Shown: positions 1-7,759 of the stretch, one piece after another | Position numbering within the stretch: position 1 is the first letter of the stretch | Layout: each line of letters starts with the position of its first letter | Assembly (NCBI GenBank): GCA_050249455.1 | Contig: JBFWQM010000118.1 | Location: forward strand, 1-15,826 | Direction of reading: 5' to 3' | Source of the DNA: JBFWQM01 sp050249455 | GTDB lineage: Bacteria; Pseudomonadota; Alphaproteobacteria; MPNO01; VGEU01 | DNA: 15,826 bases | Notes under the pieces: model-generated | What the model was told of the DNA's origin: nothing | Seen by the model: only the letters and a program-made list of their open reading frames with translations | The model's database searches: none | Program-made: the position numbers and the translations under genes

Positions 1-3000
1 GCCGTCGTCGGCCTCGGCGTCGTGGCGGCGGATGCGCCGGACGCCGCCGCCTTTGCGCGTATCCTCGCCGCCGGCGACGCGCGCGCGCGCGGCGCGGTGG
101 ATGACGTCGGGTTCGACCTGCGCCAGGTCCGCTTTCCGCCCGACGACTTGAAGCGCGCGCTGCCGCAGCAGCTTCTCGTCCTCAAGGCTGCGGAGGAGGC
201 GGTGCGCGCAGCGTCGCCGCTGCCGCGCGACAGGACGGCCGTCTTCGTCGGGATGGGCTGCGATACCGAGATCGCCCGCTACGGTCTGCGTATGCGGCTC
301 GCCGACTGGGATCCGCCGGGGTCGCCGGGGTGGTGCGCCGCCGCGGAGGCGCGCGCCAACGACCCGCTCGTCGCGGCGAACGTGGTGGGCGCGCTGCCCA
401 ACGTGGTCGCGAACCGGATCAACGCGTCGATCGACGCGGCCGGGCCCGGCTTCACGGTCTCCGCCGAGCAGGCATCCGGGCTGGTCGCGCTGCGCCTCGC
501 CGCGCGCGCGCTGGCGGCGCGGGAGTGCGACGTCGCCGTCGTCGCCGCGGTCGACGTCTGCTGCGAGACGGTGCATGCGGAGGCGGCGCGGGCCGTGCTC
601 GACGAGGCGCTTTCATCGCCGGGCGACGCGGCCGTCGCGCTCGTGCTCAAGCGGCCGGACGATGCGCACCGCGACGGCGACGACGTCCTCGGCCTGCTGC
701 AGTGCGACGCCGGGGGCGGCGAGCCCGATCCGCTGCCGCCGCTCGCGCCGCTGTTCGGTCACGCCCATGCCGCATCCGGCCTGCTCGCCGCGGCGGCGGC
801 GGTGGTGGCGTGCCGGCACGGGATCGACGTCGCGGGCGGGCCGGCGGGGCCGCGGCTGGCGCCGTTGTCCGCCCGCGCGGTCGAGGCCGTGGTGCCGGTC
901 CTGGGCGCGCCGCCCCAAAGCGTGCGCGCGCGTGCCGCCGATGCGCCGGCCCCGGCGCCGCTGCTGCTGACGCCGCCGCCGCGGCTGCACGTCTATGCGG
1001 GAGAGACCGTCGCGTCGGCGCTGCGGTCGGCGCGGCAGGGGATTGCGACGGCGGCCGGCCCGGCAAGGCTCGTCGTCGTCGCCACCACCGAGGACGAGTT
1101 GAGCGCCAGACGCGCCCGCGCGGTCAACCTGGTCGAGGCGGGCAGCGGCCTGCCGCCGAGCGAAGGGGCGCATTTGCGCGAGCACCCGCTGGCCGGCGAC
1201 GTCGCCTTCGTGTTTCCGGGCGCCGCGGCCGCCTATGCCGGGATGGGCCGCACGCTCGCGCTCGCCTTCCCCGATGTCCTGGCGCGGATGCGCGCGCGCG
1301 TGCCGGGGCTGGAGCGGATCGCCGGCTGGGTCTATGACGCGGCGCGCACCGCGCCGCCCACGGCGGCGGAGAAGCTGTGGGGCTCGTCGTACCTGTGCCA
1401 GCTCCACGCCATCCTGGCGCGCGAGGTGCTGGGCATCCGCGCCCACGCGGCGATCGGCGTGAGCTCGGGCGAAACCAACGCGCTGTTCGCGATGGGCGCA
1501 TGGGACGACATTGCCGCGTTCCACGATCGCCTCGGGCGGGCGCGTCTGTTCGAGGAATCGCTCGGCGGATCGCACCGTGTGCTGGCCGGCCAGGGCAAGC
1601 CGCGCGCGTGGTCGGCGTGGCGGGTGCTCGCAAGCGACGCCGAGCTTGCCGATCTGCTCGCGGCGGAGCCGGCGCTGCGCCACACCGTCACCAACGCGCC
1701 CGGCGACGTGGTGATCGGCGGCGCGCCGGACGTCTGCCGCCGCGCCGTCGCCCGGCTCGGCGAGGCGCGCGCCCGGCCGCTCGATTACGATTTCGTCGCC
1801 CATTGCGAGGAGGTGGCGCCGTTCGCCGACGAATGGCGGCGCCTGCACACCTGGCCGACCCGCCCGGTCGAGGGTGTCCGCTTCTACGGCCACGCGACCG
1901 GCGGCGCCTATTCCCCCACCGCGGCGAGCGCGGCGGACGCGCTGACGGCCCAGGCGTTGCGGCACATCGACTTCCCGGCGCTGGTCGAAAGCGCCTGGGA
2001 CGACGGGGTGCGCGTGTTCATCGAGCTGGGCCCTCAGGGCGGGTGCAGCCACGCGATCCGCGCCATCCTGGGCACGCGCGCGCACGTCGCGGTCTCCTTC
2101 GACATCCGCGCCGGCTGCGGCGTGCGCCAGCTCGCCCACGCGCTGGCGCCGCTGATCGCGGCCGGCGTCCCGGTGCCGGGATGCGACGTGCTGGACAGGC
2201 TTGCCGACGGCTGGCGCGATCCGCCGCGGCACGACGCGACGACGCTGCGCGTTCCCGCGCATCGGCCGCCGATCGAGTGGCCGCCGATCGAATGGCCGCC
2301 GGTCGAGGCGGTTTCCGCGGCAGAGTTGGCGTATCCCGCAGCGCAGTTCATGCCCCCGCCGCCATCGTTGCCGCCGGGCCTAGCCGAAGCGGCGCTCGAA
2401 GTCGCCGCCGTCGGTGCCGCCGACGTCGTCGCGCCGGATGCGGCGGCATTGCGCGCGCATCTGGAACGGCTGACCAGCGCGCATCGCGCATACCTGGAGC
2501 AGGCGAGCGGCGCGGCGCAGCGCCGCTTCCTCGACATCTCGCGCCGCGCGTTCGAGGCCTTCCTGGGCGCCGGGCCGTCCGTCGCGCTCGCCAATCCCGT
2601 TCCGCCGCCGGCGGCGCCGCATCCGTTGCCGACGCCGCGCACCCTCGACCGTCGCGCCCTTGAGGCGCATGCATCGGGTGCGATCGCGGACGCGTTCGGC
2701 CCGACGTTCGCGCCGCTTGCGGCCTATCGGCGGGTCGTGCGCATGCCGGAACCGCCGCTGCTGCTGGCCGACCGTGCGGTGTCGCTGGAGGGCGAGCCGG
2801 CGACGCTCGGCCTCGGGCGCGTGCGGACCGAGACCGACATCTGCGCGGATTCCTGGTACCTCCACGACAATCGCATGCCGGCGGGCATCATGATCGAGGC
2901 CGGGCAGGCCGACCTGCTGCTGATCTCCTGGCTTGGCATCGACTTCGAGAACCGCGGCGAACGGGTGTACCGCCTGCTCGGCTGCGACCTTACCTATCAC

Positions 3001-5010
3001 GGTTCGCTGCCGCAGGCCGGGGACACGCTGCACTACGACATCCGGATCGATGCGCATGCCCGCCAGGGCGACGTGCGGCTGTTCTTCTTCCACTACGACT
3101 GCACCATCGCCGGCGTCCCGAAGCTGACCGTGCGCAACGGCCAGGCCGGCTTCTTCAGCGACGACGAACTCGCCCGGTCGGGCGGCGTGCTGTGGGATGC
3201 CGACAGCGCGACGCCGACCCCGTCGCCGCGGCTCGACCCGCCTGTCGTCGACGCGCCGCCACGCGCCTTCGACGCCGAGGCGGTGCGCGCGTTCGCCGAC
3301 CGCCGGCCATGGGACTGCTTCGGTCCGGCATTCGCCGTCGCGGCGACGCACCAGCGGCCGCCGGCGATACCGGGCGGGCGGATGCTGCTGTTCGACCGCG
3401 TCGACGCGTTCGATCCGACCGGCGGGCCGTGGCGGCGCGGCTACCTGCGCGCGGTGCGCGCCGTCGCGCCGGACGACTGGTTCTTCGCCGGGCATTTCAA
3501 GGACGACCCGTGCATGCCAGGCACGCTGATGTTCGAAGGAAGCCTCCAGGCGATGGCGTTCTACATGGCCGCGATGGGCGTCACGCTGTCGCGCGACAGC
3601 TGGCGCTTCGAGCCGGTTCCGGAGGAGGCCTTCCGGCTGATCTGCCGCGGCCAGGCGGTGCCGACCACCCGCGAACTGGTCATCGAGATCTTCGTCGACG
3701 AGTTCGTCGTCGGCCCGACGCCGACGCTCTACGCCGACCTCCTCGGCACCGTGGACGGGCTGAAGGCGTTCTATTGCCGCCGCATGGCGCTGCGGCTGGT
3801 GCCCGACTGGCCGCTGAGCCATCGCCCCGAAGCCCTCGCCGCCCACGCGCCGGCTAGGCCGGTCGCCAGCGCCGGCGGCATCGACTTCGACTATCCCGCG
3901 ATGCTCGCCTGTGCCTGGGGACCGCCGACCGCGGCATTCGGCGCGGCTTACGCCCGCTACGACGGCGGGATGCGCCCGCCGCGCCTGCCGGGGCCGCCGT
4001 ATCATTTCCTGACGCGGGCGACGCGCATCGACGGCGCGCTTGGCGTGCGCCGGCTCGGGACGCGGGTCGAGGTCGAGTACGACGTGCCGGCCGATGCCTG
4101 GTACTTTGCGGAGAACGGCGCCGCCGTGATGCCGTTCTGCGTCCTGCTCGAGGCGGCGCTGCAACCGTGCGGCTGGCTCGCGTCGTTCGTCGGCGTGCCG
4201 CTCGAATCCGACGGCGAGCTGTTCTTCCGCAATCTCGACGGCACCGCGACCCTGCACGCGCCGATTCCCCGTGGCGCCCGCCTGCTGACCCAGTCGGTGA
4301 CGCTGACCGGCTTCTCGCGTGCGGGCGGCGTCGCGCTGACCGCCTTCGACGTCGAAAGCCGGCTCGACGGCGCGCCGGTCTTCACCATGCGCACGTCGTT
4401 CGGCTACTTCACGGCGGAGGCGCTGGCCAACCAGGTGGGCCTGCCGACCGGAGACGACGACCGCGCGCGGTTTGCCCTGCCGCAGAACGCCGACATCGAC
4501 CTGCGGTCGCCCGGCGCGGCCTGCGCGCCGCCGATGGCGCACGGCAGCCTGCTCATGCTCGACCGCATCACCGGCCTTTGGCCGTCGGGCGGGCCCGCGG
4601 GCAAGGGCGCGATCCGTGCCGAGACCCGCATCAGCCCGCACGACTGGTACTTCAAGGCGCATTTCTTCCAGGACCCGGTGCAGCCCGGCTCGCTCGGCCT
4701 GGAGGCGATGATCCAGCTGCTGCAGGCGCTGATGCGCAGCCAGGGCTTCGCGGACGGGTTCGACCGGCCGTGCTTCGAGCCGGTGATGATCGGCGAGGCG
4801 GTCACCTGGAAATACCGCGGCCAGATCCTGCCGACCCGCCGCCTGATGACCACCGAGGTCTGGATCACCGCCAGCGGACGCGACGCCGCCGGCCTCTACG
4901 CGATCGCCGAGGCGCTGCTGTGGATCGACGGAATCAAGATCTTCCACATGCCCCGGTTCGGCATGCGGATCGTCGAGCGGCCGGCGGCGGCGGTCAGCGC
5001 TCCGGGCTGA
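1..5010 (+). CDS. PUFA/secondary-lipid synthase-like multidomain protein (CLF-AT-DHx4), 5' end missing
   Basis: Iterative fatty acid/polyketide synthase subunit of the Pfa (PUFA synthase) type; the reading frame is open through base 1, so the N-terminus, probably including an active ketosynthase, lies outside. In window-frame residues: 1-310 is a ketosynthase-like chain-length-factor domain (PQQLL, then AVFVGMGCDTE, much as in thraustochytrid PUFA synthase subunit B) with Gln157 (469-471) where the catalytic Cys should be. Residues 399-697 are an acyltransferase with GVSSG (nucleophile Ser, codon 1462-1464) and a C-terminal ELGP motif. A Pro/Ala-rich linker (700-905) follows, without any recognisable carrier-protein motif. 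Then come four hotdog domains at about 911-1060, 1119-1273, 1332-1477 and 1509-1663. Domains 2 and 4 keep the FabA-like His (3493-3495, 4660-4662) and acidic residue (Glu, 3535-3537 and 4702-4704); domains 1 and 3 lack the His, as in pseudo-dehydratase halves of Pfa double hotdogs. No ER, KR, ACP or PPTase is in view. Family assignment is confident; the product is unknown. Confidence 0.88.
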   Translation, partial: AVVGLGVVAADAPDAAAFARILAAGDARARGAVDDVGFDLRQVRFPPDDLKRALPQQLLVLKAAEEAVRAASPLPRDRTAVFVGMGCDTEIARYGLRMRLADWDPPGSPGWCAAAEARANDPLVAANVVGALPNVVANRINASIDAAGPGFTVSAEQASGLVALRLAARALAARECDVAVVAAVDVCCETVHAEAARAVLDEALSSPGDAAVALVLKRPDDAHRDGDDVLGLLQCDAGGGEPDPLPPLAPLFGHAHAASGLLAAAAAVVACRHGIDVAGGPAGPRLAPLSARAVEAVVPVLGAPPQSVRARAADAPAPAPLLLTPPPRLHVYAGETVASALRSARQGIATAAGPARLVVVATTEDELSARRARAVNLVEAGSGLPPSEGAHLREHPLAGDVAFVFPGAAAAYAGMGRTLALAFPDVLARMRARVPGLERIAGWVYDAARTAPPTAAEKLWGSSYLCQLHAILAREVLGIRAHAAIGVSSGETNALFAMGAWDDIAAFHDRLGRARLFEESLGGSHRVLAGQGKPRAWSAWRVLASDAELADLLAAEPALRHTVTNAPGDVVIGGAPDVCRRAVARLGEARARPLDYDFVAHCEEVAPFADEWRRLHTWPTRPVEGVRFYGHATGGAYSPTAASAADALTAQALRHIDFPALVESAWDDGVRVFIELGPQGGCSHAIRAILGTRAHVAVSFDIRAGCGVRQLAHALAPLIAAGVPVPGCDVLDRLADGWRDPPRHDATTLRVPAHRPPIEWPPIEWPPVEAVSAAELAYPAAQFMPPPPSLPPGLAEAALEVAAVGAADVVAPDAAALRAHLERLTSAHRAYLEQASGAAQRRFLDISRRAFEAFLGAGPSVALANPVPPPAAPHPLPTPRTLDRRALEAHASGAIADAFGPTFAPLAAYRRVVRMPEPPLLLADRAVSLEGEPATLGLGRVRTETDICADSWYLHDNRMPAGIMIEAGQADLLLISWLGIDFENRGERVYRLLGCDLTYHGSLPQAGDTLHYDIRIDAHARQGDVRLFFFHYDCTIAGVPKLTVRNGQAGFFSDDELARSGGVLWDADSATPTPSPRLDPPVVDAPPRAFDAEAVRAFADRRPWDCFGPAFAVAATHQRPPAIPGGRMLLFDRVDAFDPTGGPWRRGYLRAVRAVAPDDWFFAGHFKDDPCMPGTLMFEGSLQAMAFYMAAMGVTLSRDSWRFEPVPEEAFRLICRGQAVPTTRELVIEIFVDEFVVGPTPTLYADLLGTVDGLKAFYCRRMALRLVPDWPLSHRPEALAAHAPARPVASAGGIDFDYPAMLACAWGPPTAAFGAAYARYDGGMRPPRLPGPPYHFLTRATRIDGALGVRRLGTRVEVEYDVPADAWYFAENGAAVMPFCVLLEAALQPCGWLASFVGVPLESDGELFFRNLDGTATLHAPIPRGARLLTQSVTLTGFSRAGGVALTAFDVESRLDGAPVFTMRTSFGYFTAEALANQVGLPTGDDDRARFALPQNADIDLRSPGAACAPPMAHGSLLMLDRITGLWPSGGPAGKGAIRAETRISPHDWYFKAHFFQDPVQPGSLGLEAMIQLLQALMRSQGFADGFDRPCFEPVMIGEAVTWKYRGQILPTRRLMTTEVWITASGRDAAGLYAIAEALLWIDGIKIFHMPRFGMRIVERPAAAVSAPG
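2266..2307 (+). repeat. In-frame PPIEW tandem repeat in synthase linker
   Basis: A 15-base unit encoding Pro-Pro-Ile-Glu-Trp occurs twice with one silent difference (GAG/GAA), followed by a partial third copy (Pro-Pro-Val-Glu). It sits in the linker between the acyltransferase and dehydratase domains, where length variation would be tolerated. It was probably made by slippage or local duplication. Confidence 0.8.
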
Positions 5011-6031
5011 ACCGGACGAGCACCTGGCCGTCGCTCAGCCAGCGCGCGAAATCGGCGAGCCATCTGCCGCGCGCCGTGTCGGGCACGTCCAGCGTCCCCG
5101 CCGCAAGGCCGGCGGCCAGCGCCGAGGTCTCGGCGCAGCCGCCCCGGACGGCCGCCAGCGCCTGCCACAGCACCGCCTTCGCTTCCCCGATGCCCGTCGC
5201 CTCCGCGTGGAAGCGGACCATGGCCGCGAAGGCCGGGTCGCCCGGGTTCGGTCGCTGCGCATCCGGGCCGCCGCCGAGCGCGTTGAGGCGCGCCAGCACA
5301 TGTGCCTTGCGGTCGTTGAGGGCGCGCCCGGCAAGCGCCGCCGGCGCGATCGCGCGCCCGACGTGAATGTCCTGGCGCGCGTAGCCGAACGGGAAATCGA
5401 GGAACGCGGCCATCGGCTCGACCGGCAGGCCGCCGGCGAAGCGGACCGGAACGATCGGGCAGCCGACGCGCAGCGCGATATCGATGAAGACCGCGCCGAG
5501 CTGCGTCATGAGATGGCCGGCGGCCAGCACCCGCGTGCCCTCGGCGTGCACCAGGAGCGAGCGTCGCTTCGCCGTCATATCGGCAACGATGCGCTGCACC
5601 AGCGGCGCCATGCCGGCCGGGTCGTATTCGTAGTAGTAGTAGGTGGTCTCCGGGTCGCGCACGCCGGGAAAGCCGAACGTGAGCGCGAACAGCTCGCCTA
5701 CCCAGGTCCACCGGTGCGCTTCCTTGGCGACTACGTTGACCATGTTGGCCGACAGCGCCGAGAGCGCGATCAGGAACAGCATCGATTCCAGCGCGACCTG
5801 GTGGTTGGCGAGATAGAGGACCGGCTGGTCCTGCCAGCGGGCGAAGTCGTCACGGTCCTCGAACGCGATCCTGCCGACGAACCGCTCAAACAGCGCGCCA
5901 TAGAGGTCTTCCACCGGCCGCAGTTCGGAAGCGCCCAGGGCCTGGCGCCAGAACGGCCAGTAGGCCGACGGCGCGGACCTTTCCGGGGCCGCGGCGGCGG
6001 CGGGGGGCAGAGGGGCGGGCGGGCTCGGCAC
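4994..6031 (-). CDS. PlsC-family (lyso)phospholipid acyltransferase with HX4E motif
   Basis: Transfers an acyl group to a glycerolipid acceptor at the membrane, by family. With a GTG start at 6031 the protein is 345 residues. It has NHQVALES (His77, codon 5801-5803; Glu82, codon 5786-5788), so the usual HX4D is HX4E, and a normal EGTR block at residues 164-167. A YYYYEY stretch (131-136) comes from a GTA/TAC triplet run at about 5630-5643. Its 3' end overlaps the synthase gene by 17 bases (stop TCA at 4994-4996), so the two are convergent without room for a terminator. Acyltransferases near Pfa-type synthases plausibly place the synthase product on a lipid; that job here is an inference. The start is uncertain: no good ribosome site is seen, GTG 6076 or TTG 6067 are alternatives, and the open frame reaches much further upstream but would run into the divergent channel gene. 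Confidence 0.82.
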   Translation of the reverse strand: MPSPPAPLPPAAAAAPERSAPSAYWPFWRQALGASELRPVEDLYGALFERFVGRIAFEDRDDFARWQDQPVLYLANHQVALESMLFLIALSALSANMVNVVAKEAHRWTWVGELFALTFGFPGVRDPETTYYYYEYDPAGMAPLVQRIVADMTAKRRSLLVHAEGTRVLAAGHLMTQLGAVFIDIALRVGCPIVPVRFAGGLPVEPMAAFLDFPFGYARQDIHVGRAIAPAALAGRALNDRKAHVLARLNALGGGPDAQRPNPGDPAFAAMVRFHAEATGIGEAKAVLWQALAAVRGGCAETSALAAGLAAGTLDVPDTARGRWLADFARWLSDGQVLVRFSPER

Positions 6032-6165
6032 GGCGCACAGTCTAGCGATGCGAAGCGACAGCGCCAACGCCGTCACCGCCGGCTGGGATTTTGCCCTTGC
6101 GTCGACCGGTGGTTCGCGACAAGCCTTCACGGCATTCCGCAACCGGCGGTGCATTCGGGGAGGCC

Positions 6166-7644
6166 ATGGACTCGTCGTTCCGTCAGCCTGGCGCCATCGA
6201 CGGCAGACGACTGATCGCGCCGGCGGTCGCCGCCGGCGTCCTCCTGCTGGCCTGGCACTTCTATGACGACTGGGTCGACCTGGCGGTAGCCGAGTTCCCC
6301 AATCGCATCGTCGCGCTGTCGCTGGTGCGGCGGGCCGTGATCGCCGCGTCATGGCTGGTCGCGGCCGGGATCTTCGTCCGCGTGGTCAACGTCCTGTTCT
6401 GGAACGGCCTTGTCGAGCGCCGGCGCGGCTACCGGGTGCCGCACCTGCTCAACGACGTTTTCGCCGCCGTGGTCTTCCTGATCGCCGGCATATTCATCCT
6501 GGTCGTGGCGTTCGGCGTGTCCGAGCTCGGCGTCGTCGGCATCCTCACGGTCGCGGTGCTCATCGTCGGCGTCTTCCTGCGCAAGACGATCGAGGACGTG
6601 TTCGCCGGCATCGCCACCAGCTTCGACCGGCCGTTCGAGATCGGCGACACGATCGAGGTCGCGGGTGCCAGCGGCCGCGTCGAGGAGATCAATTGGCGCA
6701 CGATCAGGCTCCTGTCACCGGGACAGGGGATGATCGTCGTGCCCAACGGCGTCATCGCCGCCGCCGTCATCCGCAACCTGTCGCGTCCGACCGCGGCGCG
6801 CAAGGCGGGGTTCGAAGTCGTCCTCGCGTACGGCGTTCCGCCGGAGCGAGGCGAACGCATTCTTGCCGGCGCGGCGCTTGCCACGCCGGGAGTCCTGGCC
6901 GACCCGGCACCGGAGATCCTGCCGCGCGCGCTCAGCCGCGACGGCCTGGTCTTCGGCGTCGACTTCTGGGTCTCCGACACCGCCGAAGCGGATCGGGTCA
7001 GAGGCCGCGTTGTCGCCAACGTGGTGCGATACCTAGCAGTTGCGGGCATCGACGCACCGGGCGCGCCCGGTCCGGCGGCCGTCGCGGGCACCCGCCCGAC
7101 GACCGGCGGTGGGCGCGACCTCGACCTGGACGTCGTCATAAGGCGCGTCGACCTGTTTGCGGTGCTGACGGCGGACGAGCGGAAGGCGCTCGTCCAGGAT
7201 GCACGGCAACAGGTGGTGCCGGCGGGCGCCGAGCTGTGCCGGCAGGGCGAGACGGGAGAGAGCCTCTTCGTGCTGGTCGAAGGCGTGCTCGACGTCCTCA
7301 TGACCGACGATTCGGGCGTACGGCGCAAGGTCGCGCGCGTGGTCCCCGGCGAATGCATCGGCGAGATGTCGCTCCTGACCGGCGCGCCGCGCGCCGCCAC
7401 GGTCGCTGCGGTCACGGAGGCGGTGGTCGTCGAGTTCGGCCACGCGAACATCGCCGCCATCCTGCATTCGCGACCCGAGCTGTCGAACGCTCTCGCCGCG
7501 ATCATGGCGCGACGGCAGGCCGCCAACGAGGCCGCGTCGGCGGTGGCGGCCGGCGAGGAAAAGGTGTCGAGCCTGACGCAATTGATCGCGGAGCGCATTG
7601 CGCGCTTCTTCGGCATCGGCCGGCAGGCGCGGGCGCAAGGCTAG
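6166..7644 (+). CDS. MscS-type mechanosensitive channel with C-terminal cyclic-nucleotide-binding domain
   Basis: Inner-membrane channel of the MscS superfamily, 492 residues. Hydrophobic segments lie at about 16-33, 48-76, 94-118 and 121-138; the last, Gly/Ala/Val-rich and followed by LRKTIEDVFAG, matches the MscS pore helix. The beta domain follows (FDRPFEIGDTIEV, then MIVVPNG at 189-195). After a Pro/Gly linker (300-318), residues 325-440 form a cNMP-binding domain with phosphate-binding cassette GEMSLLTGAPRAATV: Gly399-Glu400 and Arg409 are the expected ligand contacts, so it should bind cAMP or cGMP. A weakly amphipathic tail follows. This is the architecture of bacterial cyclic-nucleotide-gated (bCNG) MscS relatives, some of which gate poorly to tension and respond to ligand instead. 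The ATG at 6166 follows GGGGAGG by only two bases; an in-frame upstream ATG at 6091 would add 25 non-conserved residues. It is divergent from the acyltransferase and ends at a palindromic element. Confidence 0.9.
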   Translation: MDSSFRQPGAIDGRRLIAPAVAAGVLLLAWHFYDDWVDLAVAEFPNRIVALSLVRRAVIAASWLVAAGIFVRVVNVLFWNGLVERRRGYRVPHLLNDVFAAVVFLIAGIFILVVAFGVSELGVVGILTVAVLIVGVFLRKTIEDVFAGIATSFDRPFEIGDTIEVAGASGRVEEINWRTIRLLSPGQGMIVVPNGVIAAAVIRNLSRPTAARKAGFEVVLAYGVPPERGERILAGAALATPGVLADPAPEILPRALSRDGLVFGVDFWVSDTAEADRVRGRVVANVVRYLAVAGIDAPGAPGPAAVAGTRPTTGGGRDLDLDVVIRRVDLFAVLTADERKALVQDARQQVVPAGAELCRQGETGESLFVLVEGVLDVLMTDDSGVRRKVARVVPGECIGEMSLLTGAPRAATVAAVTEAVVVEFGHANIAAILHSRPELSNALAAIMARRQAANEAASAVAAGEEKVSSLTQLIAERIARFFGIGRQARAQG

Positions 7645-7759
7645 GCCCCTTGAGCGGTATCCGATCAGATACGATCGGAAACCGCTCTGGATTCCGTTTT
7701 TTGGTCGCATTCTCTACGGCGAACTGGATTCCATTTCGCCGGATAATGCTCTAGGGGCC
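7644..7759. repeat. Composite intergenic palindromic element between convergent genes
   Basis: It holds two inverted repeats. The first, 7652-7687, has arms GAGCGGTATCCGATC and its near-complement (one mismatch) around a 6-base loop. The second, 7707-7749, pairs GCATT and CGGCGAA blocks with their complements around TGGATTCCAT. The whole is bounded by GGCCCCT (7644-7650) and AGGGGCC (7753-7759), with the stop codons of the flanking genes at its edges. It is much richer in AT than its neighbours. It resembles small palindromic repeats scattered between genes of many Alphaproteobacteria, and may act as a bidirectional terminator for the channel and lipase genes. Copy number elsewhere in the genome cannot be judged from this window. 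Confidence 0.72.

Noticed and set aside
79..100. Alternating GC run (possible Z-DNA)
   Set aside because: Similar CG runs recur across this GC-rich coding DNA and carry no specific signal here.
613..2262. Long minus-strand open frame opposite CLF-AT
   Set aside because: Same shadow effect; composition is low-complexity and without motifs.
2340..2730. Possible acyl carrier protein domain in the AT-DH linker
   Set aside because: No GxDS-type phosphopantetheine motif is present; the stretch is a Pro/Ala-rich helical linker.
2380..4947. Very long open frame on the minus strand opposite the synthase
   Set aside because: It is an Arg/Gly/Ala/His-rich frame produced by GC codon bias of the true gene on the plus strand, with no recognisable domain.
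6032..6352. N-terminal extension of the acyltransferase
   Set aside because: It would run through the start of the divergent channel gene and encodes Arg/Pro-rich sequence unlike the family.
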